A stretch of 64,000 nucleotides of DNA from Troglohyphantes excavatus (lineage: Eukaryota > Arthropoda > Arachnida > Araneae > Linyphiidae). Shown here piece by piece: positions 10,578 to 23,100 of the stretch (its first letter is position 1; every line of letters begins with the position of its first letter). Made by a program: the position numbers and the translations under genes. The notes under the pieces were generated by a model. It had not been told where the DNA came from, searched no databases, and worked only from the letters and a program-made list of their open reading frames with translations. Where the stretch lies: assembly GCA_963932185.1 (NCBI GenBank), contig OZ010672.1:17631714-17695713 (forward strand), given 5' to 3'.

Positions 10578-13500
10578 CATGTATACCTTAATTTAACATG
10601 AGGCTTAAAAAGTACATTCTCATTTGACCTCTTGTTCCTGCTGGTTCAATTAATGTCACTGGTGTCATGAAGAAATTTTTTGCAACTCCTCATTGACACT
10701 ACTGCTAATCATAAATTTATTTACACAAGAAAGAAATCTGCCTATACAAAATTTTTAAGTTCCCTTAATTGATTAGCCAGTTTTTGAACATAATTGTGTA
10801 TTTTAATATCTTCTTTCAACACACTACTTTTTTAAACCATTTCCAATATGTTTTTTGATAAAAATAAATATATATTATCAATATTTTAAGTATTTATTTT
10901 TATTAAAAAAATATGATTTCTATTACATGCACAATGAAAATTATTAAACACAATTTTATTAAAAATTGTGTATTTTCTAAACATGCAGCAACAATGTTTC
11001 AACATGCCAAGATGTGGATAAACCTTTGTAAAATTTTAGTGTACTATTTTAAATGCAAGCAAGAAAATGGGACTGCAAATTTTTTTTAAGGTATTCCAAG
11101 TATTGTGAATTATTTTATATTTTCCATTGTTTTTTATACTTCTCAAATGCCATACAAAATCTGTTATTTTTTAATTTGTTCTTATTTAAAGATTGGGCTT
11201 GTAAATATGTTCATAGCCATCACCATGTTTTCCTAAATTTTTTTTGTGCTTTATGGTTAAAAAGATTCAACATATTAACCCCTTTACACCCCACTGTCCC
11301 CTCAGGTGAAAATAAACAATCTGTTAATTTCTTACCTGTTCTTCAAAATGAATGAGGTCAAAATGTTTAAATTTAACCATCTGAGGGATAACAATATCTT
11401 GTTTGTTAAATTGCTGTCTTTTAAAATTCATAAAAATACTCTATTTTTAAATATTTTTTTCAAATTTAATGCATTAGAACTTTAAAAGCCATCTTTAAAA
11501 AAAAAGTAATGTGTTAGAAATTAAATTCAACTATTTTGCAGTGAAAAGATTGTTTGCTCATCAGAGGGTTAACAATGTTCTTTCATTGGCTTGTTCTCTC
11601 AATAACTCAAGCAGATTTTATATAATTTTGTCATCCAAGAGCACCAAAGATTTTGGGCGGAAATAATAAACATTCTTTTAGCAACTGTCCAGTAAAAAGA
11701 ATGTATATGTGAAAAACAGTCTTGGAATGTCAAAAGTTTCATATAAAAACAAATTTAATTTTTAAAAGTGAAAAAGAAAAGTCATTTGTTGTTCGTGAAG
11801 GTCTTAGATTTTGGTTGTTAATCAAATGTTATTTTGCAATTGTAAATAATTTAAAGATGTTTTTGCAATGCTTTTTTTTAAATATGGAACTTAAACATTT
11901 TACTGAAATTATACAAGTTACTTGATAGCATTTACATGTCATAAATCTGATTATCTTAATTAACATCCTTTAAGGGGAAGAAGCCACTTCAACAATGTTA
12001 TTCTTTTATTAAGTTAGCATACCTATTGAACATATTGGTACAAATTCAAATGAATTCTCAAAGTTCTGCTAGTGAGTAATGGGTTGGTAGAAATGTAACA
12101 TTTCAACAGCTTTCTCCAATATCACATTTAATAACCATGTTCCTTTTCTCAAAGAACAAAAAAAACTTAAGTTATTCGAAATTGCAAAGAAAATTAAGCT
12201 TCAAAGTTCTTTTTAAAAAAAATTAAACTCCATTTACCAGTTATAAAAATCAATCAAAATGAAGTAAATTATTTACCAAACAATAGAAAAATACTCAGAG
12301 GAGACTGAGAAAAAGGAAGATAAACACTCTTCAAAGGGATTTAGGCAATGCATTCTTCCCCTACAATTATTTCTAGTCATTTACTTTGTTATATTATTTT
12401 CACAAATTTCAAGTATGTATCTGTTAAAACAAACTTACATGAACTTTACTGTGATATTTTTAAATATTAATAAATTAGCTGTTGCAAGTTTTTATTGAAT
12501 TATTAATCCCACATAACATCCCTATAAAAATTAATATGCTTTAATATAAAATGTTTTATTATAATTTAAAATGTATAAAAGGAATTTAATTGAAGCAAGT
12601 ATTTTTTCTAAACGCATTGCAAGCCAGCCAGACCTTACTGACGACTTGCATAGCAAACAGATTAAGATTGCACACCAACAAAGTTCTTCAGAAAATATTT
12701 TATTATATATTTTTTAATTTAAAAATAATTTTATTTTAAAACAGGAACATATAAAATATATTTAAAATCTTGTCACAATAAAAATCATAAGCAGTAAATT
12801 TATGACTCACGGAATGTGCAAAGTAATTATAAAAAATATCTCCAAACTTATAAAATAATTACTTAATTGTTAACATATTATACAAATTTATGTTAGTTAC
12901 AAATTAAATGTTATAGACATGTGGCTTGAATTATAGCATCAAATATGTGAAACAACAAACACCTGTAAAGAAAATAATATTTCAGAACACAAAATGTCAC
13001 TAATTAAATGTAAAAAACATCTAAATATATATACTATAAGGAGAAGACACTCCAAAACAAGCATTTCAATGAGTTTTCAGATTGAAAAATTGGTTCGTTA
13101 TTTTTTTTTTTAAGTTTAAAAATATTAATTTATAAACTTTTTTACAGAACACTGCTTGTTTAATTTTTTTTACAAACATCAAAGAAAGAGAACCCATGAT
13201 TTTGAAAGTAATAAACAAATGCAGAAAATTACACTTTATGAGACTAATTATCATGCAAAATATAATAATTTAAATTAACCTTTTACAAGCATGATATTGA
13301 TAGCCAGTGCTATTAATTTATATTAGGGTTTCACAATTTTCAATACTAAGCACACTATTTAAATAAACTACTGTATTTACTTAAAATCATAACTATTTAT
13401 GGGTCATAGCAAAAAATTTAGCCTTTAAATAAAAGAAAAAATTTACATGCTACTGTCACAGTTTGTGAACACCAAGAGTTTCTAAAAAATAAATTCAGAA

Positions 13501-15640
13501 ATTAAATTATTTAACTATTATATAAATTCTTGTGACACAATTTTAACCTCCCCTTTCAAACATACTGACTTGAACGTTATCATAATTAAAGAATCCCATT
13601 TACAATACAGTGTTTAGTAATAATAACTAGTAATAGTGTTTTATTTTACGTTGAGAAAGAATTGAACAGTAGAAACGAACAAACAAATACACAATCAGCT
13701 GAATGTTCAGATTATGTGCGCTATAGATATGCACAATGCTATGGTTCAAGGAAATAGTGTTCCGATACCATTTTATATTATTTTACAACTAAATAACAAA
13801 TTGCCTTGCATTTCAATTTAAGTATTGATTGCAAAGAGATTTTTAGTATTAATATTCTTGACTGAAAAGTAAAAAAGTGCAAAGACGGCTAAAATAAAAC
13901 TTTTTTTTATAATCCTTAGAATAGCGATCTTTTAAATAGAAATAAGAAAAAATTTCATTCGAATTTGAAATGTCAACATGGAAATATTGATTACAGTTTT
14001 TTGTCATTTAACATTACATATACTGCCATTGACTATATACCTATTTCAATAAAAATCCACCATTTTGATGAGTAAACAAAAATGTGTTCTTTAATTAAAA
14101 TTGAAGCATTATTAACAGTTTAATGATAATTTGTGCTTTTTCTCCAGACCATTGAAGAATAAAATATTATTTCTATACATTACTGCAGTATTTTTTTTTT
14201 TTACAAACAGTCAAATCTAAAACATTTTGAAGGGATGATCTAAGGGACCCTGCTTTCGTGCTTTAATTTCTAGCCATTCAGTGACATTAAAAACAAACTT
14301 GGTTTGGGGTTTTATTGTAGCATGCAACTCTTTCAGAGGTATGAATAACCTTCTAATTTTAACGTTGAAATTTAACAGTAATACCTTTTTTATATTTGTA
14401 AATTGTTGAGTATATTCTTTTGTGTTCGCAGGTACCCACAAGAATTGTTTTTTTTAAAGCATTTTATTGCAAGGCAAAGGCCTTAAAAAAATTGTCTGTC
14501 GTTACAAGATTTCTTTTAAGTATTTCAGAGATTTTAACACAAAACATTAGAATTCAATCAAAATGACGAGTCTGCTATACCTCGTATTAACACTGTTCAT
14601 CAGCAAAACCGACACTGGAAAACGTTATCAGCAACCTCTACATGCTTGTTTCAGAAGGCGGGGGAATAATAGAATAACTCGGGATAAAATTTTCCTCCTC
14701 CGTGGTAAAATAAATAGTTTGACGTGAAAATAAAAATTATTCACCAATTCTTTCAAATATCTGCTATAAACACTCTAGAAATTTTAAAAGGAATATTCTG
14801 TTTTTCGTGTAATTATAATCTATCTCTGCTTTATTTAATACATGTTAAGGTACAAGAAATAAAAAGACTACACCTTATCCACACTATTTCAAACCAATAC
14901 TGGACAGCCAAACCATCCTGGTTAGACTTGGCACACACTATAGACAAATCAGTCTATACCACATTTACTGCAAGGTTACACCCATTTCTTCTCCCCCTAC
15001 CTTCCCGACTCTCGCACACTATAGTTAAGATGTCTTCCATCTCCGGGTTGATTTTACCTGTCTCGCTGGTATTCTTATCAAAATAAGTTTTTTGTAGAAA
15101 TTTAAGCCAGTTGGATCAGCATTAAATAATAAAAAAGACAAAGCTCATTCAATTTAAAAGTTCTAAACTGCTAAAAGTTAAAATTTACTTGGAAAACCAA
15201 CAAAATATTTTCACATTTTAAAACAATAGGTTAATTGGAGCATAACTGGATATCTAATTTTTTACATTGTATAGCATATAAACACTTTTAATTCTGATTT
15301 TTCTACTTGTGTATTAAAATAAGAGAAAGGTCTTAAAAATGGAATTTAATAAACTTTTCAAATCTTAATTAGACTTTTAAATCCGAATTAAATAACACCT
15401 TTGTATTTAATTATGAACTGTTTTACTTTAACAGTATAATTTGTATTAGATAAATCTTAAATTAAAAAAAAATCTCTACTGCATTTTATAAGATGCACAC
15501 CCGTATTAAATATAGTATATTTTAAATAGGTAATATTCTAGTTTTGTCAAGAATTTATAAAAACATTACTTACTTTTTCTCATATTTAAATACTTTAGGT
15601 TTTTAATTTGAATATAAATTAAATATCATACACTTTTAAC
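10578..15640. other. Long AT-rich stretch without recognisable genes
   Basis: Several open frames of 60-120 codons occur on both strands (for example 11053-11355, 14724-15086 plus; 14217-14441 minus), but none shows a domain, compositional bias or splice context I can support. The 3' end of the SNX19 gene may extend into the upper part of this stretch or just above it. Confidence 0.4.
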
Positions 15641-15655
15641 GTTCTTTTAAAGATA

Positions 15656-15792
15656 AATAAAATCCAGGTTTTATTAGGGTAAAGTATGCTCGTATAGGAA
15701 TACTTATTAGGCTTTTTAAATCAGAATTTGTTATTCTCGAGTTAATAAAAAATAATGATGATGATAAAAATCAAACCTGGATTTTATTTTAT
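15656..15792. repeat. Short inverted-repeat unit (possible MITE)
   Basis: The segment AATAAAATCCAGGTTTTATT at the left is matched by AAACCTGGATTTTATTTTAT at the right, in inverted orientation, about 140 bp overall. No target duplication could be fixed in the AT-rich flank. Confidence 0.45.
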
Positions 15793-16034
15793 CCTTACAA
15801 ATTTAGCAATTATATAAGTTATACACATTTCTACAATTTGTCATGCAAATCTCAATAATTTTTTTTTAATTGTCATGAAAAGTGCCGGCTATTTTCAAAT
15901 TTCTTTAATTAAATCATCAACATTTTCATCTGTCATTTTAAATTACTTAAAAAAGCCTGAATGAATCCATTTTAAACAAGGTAAAAATAAACATCACACA
16001 ACGCTTAGTACGAAGTTTCGACTGTAGTGTGTGG

Positions 16035-16200
16035 GGCTTATATACACAAAGCAGGGCATTTTACTTCAACAAGGCCTTTAACGTCAGTCAGTCCATCTGG
16101 TGATGACCCAAGATATCATCTGAACCATTTTATTGATATTTCGCTGCAAAGTGTGAGGCCTCGTTTTTGGTAGAACGTGGTGGAAACCAGTTGAAGAACA
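16035..16200 (-). pseudogene. Relic of a YqaJ-type recombinase/nuclease ORF
   Basis: On the minus strand two short reading segments in different frames give LPKTRPHTLQRNINKMVQ and SSPDGLTDVKGLVEVKCPA. The second matches the SPDGL...GLVEVKCP core of the YqaJ/lambda-exonuclease nuclease fold, in which D and the E-x-K pair are catalytic. Frameshifts and stops interrupt it on both sides. Such ORFs are common in arthropod mobile elements, so this is likely transposon debris. Confidence 0.45.
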
Positions 16201-17102
16201 TAAATCCCATAATATCGTTTATGTCACAATTGTTTTTTATTTTTCATGGACAGTAGTAAATCATACATAGACGTAAACTGGTATTGGATCCATGTGCCCG
16301 TCTCGTCAATCAAGATGTCAAGACGGAGTTTTACAACTAACTTATAATCATACTTCAGGGTCGGGGTCCAGTACTAATGCTATTTTTTTTCTCCAACTTT
16401 TCTAATGAGTACATTTCTATAACTTTTAAAAATTTTAAAGTGCTATCTATGGAAAAAAATGAAAGGATCTAATCTCTGCATTATTTTATTTTTCATTGTG
16501 ATAATTAAAAAAATATTTATTAGCTTCTAAATGTAAGCATTTGAGGAAAAGGAATTTTGTAAAATAAATTAAAAATACTTTCAATCGAATTATCAAAAAT
16601 ATGCAATGCAAATAAAAAAATAATTTGAATATTTTCAAAAACTCTTTGAGAAAATAGAAAAGTTAGTATCTCCTATACTTTAACATTGATAATTCGAAAT
16701 TTAGGTGGCATATAGAGAACAGCTATAAGGGTAACTACTGAATTTTGGGAAATAATTGTTTTGTTAACAGATGTGCCATTGTAATTTTGTTGCCACTGAA
16801 CATTAATCAAACATACTTTTTTTTAATTTACATTACTATGTTGATATCTATATAAAACTGAATGCGAACTCAAACTGTTTATGTTGTAAACAAAACTCTA
16901 TGGAACTAAACTATATATTAAAAATTATACATTTTTTTTAAATAGTAAAAAAATCTTGGTTTTAAATTTAGGTATTACTCATTTAAACTATGATTTTTAA
17001 ATATTTGGAATAATAATTTATACATTTTTATTACAATTTGTATAATCTATTATGGAATCTTAAAGTTTAAAGATTTTTTTTATGAAATAATTAAAATTTT
17101 AC

Positions 17103-20100
17103 CTGTTCATTTCTTGGTTTTGGAAAGATGATAGAAGTAAATAAACTTTATCCGATGCAATTTTAGTTAGGCCCTCTTGTGTAATTAAAGGAAATGAAGA
17201 AGAAAATATGTCTGAAAAAGGCATAATACATTACATTGTATATTTATTAACTACCACAAATATCATTTACTGCAACTGAAAATAAGGTAAAGATGTAAAT
17301 TCTGATGAAATAATTTCCATATGAGGAGTGGTGATTAAAAGTGCAAATTATATATATATATATAAGTGAATTTTGTTTTCAAAATTCAATTAAAAACAAA
17401 CACATTTTTTTTTATCTTAAGCATGGTTCATACAAATTTTCCAAAGTAAAAATTAAGCAGTTCTTAAGGACTTTTTAAGGACCTTTTGATACTTTTTAAG
17501 GACCTCTTATATTTTTTAACGATAGTGGATATAGAATTATCATCAAAACAAGGTTAAACAATAAAAAAAAATTATAAAATCAGAGGAATTAAAAATAAAA
17601 AGTTTATGCTTGAACAAGATTGTAGGTTTTAAAAAAATAAAGCAAAAACCCTATATGAACCCCCTGGGAAAACAACCAATATAAAACAACATTAAATGCC
17701 CAATGTTATGCTCTAAAAAAATATTGTACTAAATACAATAAGATTGAATTACTTCAACCTATATTTAAGATCAAAATTACAATGCATTTCCAAAAGTATA
17801 ATGTCCTTCAAATGTAAGCAATCAATTTTAAGTATCCTGAGATTTCAGTGCAGCCAAAAATGATTTTTTTTACTTTGTCCTCCCAATTAAAACCCAAGTT
17901 CAATGTACCCTAATAATGAACCTTAATATCAATGATTCAAACGTACCTTTAATTTCAAAATTCTAATCTACTTCTAATATAATATTTAAATACACCCCAA
18001 AAATCAAATTCAATGTTTTCTCAGCATAAAAATTGAATGCATCTCCATAGTAAAAAATTAACTACAAAAATATATTTTAATTTACACCTATTATCTATTT
18101 GAAATCAAATATCCATTAAAAAAATAATATTAAAAAGGCTAATGTGCCCTAAAATACGAAAACAATGCATTCTAAAAATGTATTTTCATTATATAAAAGC
18201 AAAATTTTTTCAAGCGCACCGAATAGTAGAATACCAATGTACCCCAAGAGTAATAGTCCTCAGTTGAAAATCCAGTGTGAATTACTGAAAGTGAAAGTTT
18301 AATGTGCCATAGATTACAATTGCAATGTACCCTGGAAAAAAAATCCAATGAGTCCACAGGAATCTCCAAGTCAAGAGTAATGAGAAATAAAAGTGCAATG
18401 AGTTGAAAAGATTAATTTTCTAAAAGATCAAAATCTCTATGCACCAATCCACATCCAATATACCCCCACCAAGTAGTTGTTCCCTTAAAAACTAGTTTAA
18501 TAAGAAATTTAAAAAAATGTTTTAAAAAAAATTATATTTTAGGGGGGTTCAAATAAAAATAAACTAAATGTAATAAAATATAAAAGTTATAAACATTTAA
18601 ATAAAATAGAAACCCATTATAATATTTTAATGCCAGTTAAAGAAAAAAGCTTTTTAAAAAAAATACACTTTAAATACTCAAAATAACTTAATACTCAAAT
18701 ATTCTTAACTTCAATTTCGTAAAATAAATTATATTTTCGAAAAATGTAATGCAATTTTGTTAAGTAGCCCAAATTAAATCATGATAAAATAGGCAGTAGT
18801 GAAACATAAGCATTTATTTATCAGATGCAAAAGGATTGTAAGTCTTTCAACATAGATTGCGGCAGATCGCGTTTCTTGAATTTCTACAATTTCAAGATTT
18901 TCATGAATTAAAAAAATTCTCAAAAGTGCGCCATTTGGAAGTTGCATTCGCCAACGGAAATAGAGTTATAACCATTTCAACTTTCGAGTGATATTCTCCG
19001 TTTGACGAAGATCGCAAATATTTCTAAATGTTGAAGATGCCACATTCTTGTGAAATTCTCCATTTTTCTAGAATGAATATCGATTCTTCACAAAACAACA
19101 AACGAACCGAGATTTTTAACAATGAAGTGTCCATATGATGAAATACCATTGACTAAAAAATCGGACAAAAGTGATCAAAAGTTCACTTTTCTTATGCTGA
19201 ATCTATCTGCTATTCATGCCTTTCTTGCCGATTTACACTTCCGTATAACGGTCAAAGTAAAATCCGGAATTCTACATTCCGATATTTTTAATGCAACCGG
19301 GTACCGGAAATTTTAAATCCCTGGAATTTCGACTCTAGTGAATTATTAAAGAAAATCACGAGGGACAAAAATAAGGACCTTAGTTGAAAATTAAGGACTT
19401 TAAGGGCCCTTAATTAAGGGCCCACCTAAATTAAGTAGTTCTTAAGGACTTTTAAGGACCGTGCGAACCATGTTAAGGAAATAAAATTTTCAATGGACAA
19501 TTCCCACATTTTTTTTAATTTTTTAATTCTATTCAGACAACCGACAAAGAGTCATCCATCGTAAAATTTTCACTTTCCGATTCGTATTTATTTTTTTATA
19601 CGACTTCAAAGTTGGTCTTTTTTAAAGTGCGCGAAATCAGGCCAAAAGCGCGCGAATGGGCTGTGACGTACCAATACCCTAAACACCCACGGCGAAGGAG
19701 AAACCGGGACACCTGGTACCATAATCTTCGTTAGGTCTCGGGCGGAAGAAGCGAACCACACCGTCACGAATTTGCATCATATCTTCCCTTATAGTCCAAA
19801 AACTGTGTAGATATATTGGCTCAATAAAGACAAGTTGTAGCGATTGTGTACAAATAAATATAATATAACGGACACAATTTATCCTTGTAATTGGGGAGCC
19901 AAACATTCAATACGTGTTTTGTCACATAAGGCGGTTCGTCGGGAAACGCCAGATAAGTTTTTCTAAATGCATTTATTGGTTCTTGAAAATATTTAAATCT
20001 TCAGAAAAAATTCCATTTTGACAAAATTTGTTTCAGGCGAATAAAATAGGTTAGTTCTGTAAAAAATTTGAAGGCGAATTCGGGGGTGTAATAATTTTAT

Positions 20101-23100
20101 TTTCGGATATTTTGGACAAAACTTGAATGGTTACTAATTAATTTTGCATCACCAACTCGAAAAGTTCCAAACAAAGCCCCACAGTTGCACAGGATACTTG
20201 AAATATTTTTATCCTGATGAACTTACTCTAGTATAACAACTAGTAATGTATCAGTGACTGACTGAGATAAGTATTCGGATAACTGCGTCAGAAAATGATT
20301 ACATTAAAGAATGATTCTGAACAGCAGTCACGCAGCCGATTATCTATTCTATTTGCAAACCAAGATCAATATTCGCAATTGATTCAAAAGTCAAGTATTA
20401 AAAGTTATCTCTTAAATACAGGAAAAAATCCAACTGCATGTAAATTATGCAGCAAACAATTTGGAAATAAGTCAAAGCTCACTTGTTAATTCATGCAGGA
20501 AAAAAGCTGCACAAATGTGAAGTATGCAGTAAAAAATTTACTCTTCGGGATCCTATCTCAAGCGCCACCTTTTTGTGCATACAGGTGAAAAACCACACTC
20601 GTGAAGTATGCAACAAACATTTTACTAGTAGATTCAAACTCAAGCAGCACTTTCTCTTGCATACAGGAGAAAAACCACACTCGTGCGAAGTATGCAACAA
20701 ACAATTTCGAAATAAGTCGAATCTCAAAGCTCACTTGTTAATTCATGCAGGAAAAAAGCCGCTCTCATGTGAAGTATGCAACAAACGATTTGCTGATGGA
20801 TTCAATCTCAAGCAGCACCATAAACTTGTTGATTGATGGAAATAAGACTACCGTCAACTATTAAGCAAGTGTGTGTGTGTGTGTGTGTTTTTTTCAGGAA
20901 AGAAAACAAACTTCAAACTCTATGCCGTCTATCAAATGCAGTAATATTGAAAATAACGTTGAACTTAAATGTTAGATGATATATTTAAATGATAATTATA
21001 AAGTTATATTAGAAAAACGTGCAAACGGTGAATACACAGGTTTCACATTAACAACAAATGCCGATTTAGAGATTACCTATATTTTATATTTAGCATATAA
21101 TATCCGAAACAAGGGAATCGAATAGGTTAAGAAAATTTTTATGTTTGATATTCTCTACAAAGGTAAAGAACGTATGTCAAAATTCGCATTTTTTTTCAAC
21201 CATCATCAATCTCCAAATACAAGGAGCGGTCATCGGAAAGTAACGAGAAGAACGCTTTATCCCAAATACGCTGATCTTCTGTGTTTTGGATATTGGTACG
21301 TCATAATCGGAGCAGCCAATAGCGGAGCGATTCGAGAAGGAGTCAAATTTTGCGATTTTCCTTTCGTTATACTTAACAAAGTAATTTTTTTTGGTGATTA
21401 TCGTGTGGATATTTGAAATCAGCATGGTTTTCTCATTTAAAAAAAGTAGTTTTTACTCATTTTTAGAAAATGTGGGAATTGTCCATTTAAGAAAACCAAT
21501 CATAAAGATCTTCCTACCCAAACAGTGCTGAATTGAGATTAGTTTTCGTTGAATATATGCCAATTTCATAGTGTTGCCATCTTAATAATTACACTTTGAT
21601 TTTAATGAGTGTTATAGATATATAAAATATTAAGAGTTTCATGTGTCATTATATTCTTTTTTAATAGTATAACTATTAATATTTTAAACTTGGTTCAAAA
21701 CTATGACCAACTTTCCAATGGTTCAGAAAGTGTAAGTTTCTTTAATTCAGGGAGAGGCATTCATGTTAAAATACTTAATATATTCATACCTATTTGTGTA
21801 CAAAAATAGTTAAGAGGGTGCCACATTACAATATGCATAAGAGGGTGAGGTGTGTCATCAAAGTGTCACTTAACAATATTCAAATTGCATTCTGTAACAA
21901 CGTAAAATAACTTCCTTGGAAATCAGTAACTTAAAGATGATTTATTCGATTTTTTTTTTTTTAAATTACAATTAATTTAATATATTACGGGAGAAATGAA
22001 GTAGATATGGACATTGTTACTGGAAATTTTCTAAAGTCTGGTCTATATGAATCACAATATAATTTATGCAAAAAAGGAATTTATGTTAAAAATAAGGATT
22101 TTCTTAGTTATAAACTAGAAATGGGGAATAGAGAAGTAGGAAATCATTAGACAGGCAGCACTTAACTTGCTTTAAATGTAATTAATGTGTTGTGTAAGGT
22201 TTCTTACTGTTAAAATATTAGATTGCAATCTTAAAAAAAACAATAGATTATAGTTTCATAAACTTAGAGTTTACTATAACCGAGAGTTATATTCTACTTT
22301 ACGACTATATGAATAAGCTATTGCAAAACCTTTCAATTACTAAAATTCAGTTTTAGTTCAAGTAAAAAATATAAGAAGTGATCCACTTTATATATTGGTG
22401 CCTTTCTTATAATATTTATTTTGTTATATTTAATTTGAAAGTAATTTAATCATGAGGGGATTTTTAACTATAAAAAACATATATTTACGTTTAGCGATTT
22501 CCAGTGTTTATGAATGAAATAAAATATAAGAAATATAAAATAAAAATTTCTGAAGCATAAAATACAAATGAAGCACTATAATATTTAATAAAAAATAAAT
22601 ATATTAAAAAAAAAAACTACCTTCAATCTTCTGCATCATTGTATTCAAAACATCTGTATTTTCGAGGTTTGGAGATTGTGCTGGTTTGGAAATTGTGCTT
22701 TCATCGGGCCATAAATATTTATGTAACATGTGCAATAAAGTACTTAAATGTTCCTCTGTAATTGTATCTAACTTATTCACAAAAAACCTACAATTATAAA
22801 AACAATAGAAATATAAATAAAATATTTAAAATACAGTGGAATCTCGATTTTTACATTACTCATTTTGTACATTATTCCACTTTTTAAGTCATTTTTGTGA
22901 GGTTAAAAGAATAACCTTTACCAATAATGATAAAATATCACGGATTCTATGTCATGCAATTCGCAAAAATCCTGCTTAGTATGTATTTATTCTGAGAGCT
23001 CAAATAGGATATTCTTGTACCAATAAATTCACCCAATGTTATTCATACAATTTTTTTTATGATTTATTCATTCTTGGCGTTTTCTTTTTTCTTTCTTAAA

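Larger units (their letters stand above)
19492..21487. mobile_element. ~2-kb unit with long (~200 bp) diverged terminal inverted repeats
   Basis: The left end AATGGACAATTCCCACATTT is inverted at 21466-21487. The similarity resumes inward: TGACGTACCAATACCCTAAA near 19660 pairs with TTTTGGATATTGGTACGTCA near 21285-21305. Arms this long recall Mutator-like or fold-back elements, but no matching 8-9 bp duplication is visible. It encloses a broken C2H2 zinc-finger gene (20295-20836) and begins 20 bp after the end of the element at 17422-19472. Confidence 0.55.

Noticed and set aside
14217..14441. Minus-strand open frame of 74 codons with a protein-like composition (…TKFVFNVTEWLEIKARKQG…)
   Set aside because: No recognised domain, no fitting splice site for the neighbouring SNX19 gene (phase 2 leads to stops), and no second exon. 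Could be debris of an element.
16680..16760. Candidate last exon of the SNX19 gene (TTCAG acceptor on the minus strand)
   Set aside because: In the required phase it gives only ~12 unrelated residues before a stop, with no likeness to the family C-terminus.
20491..20727. Minus-strand open frame opposite the zinc-finger relic
   Set aside because: It is the antisense shadow of the repeated C2H2 units.
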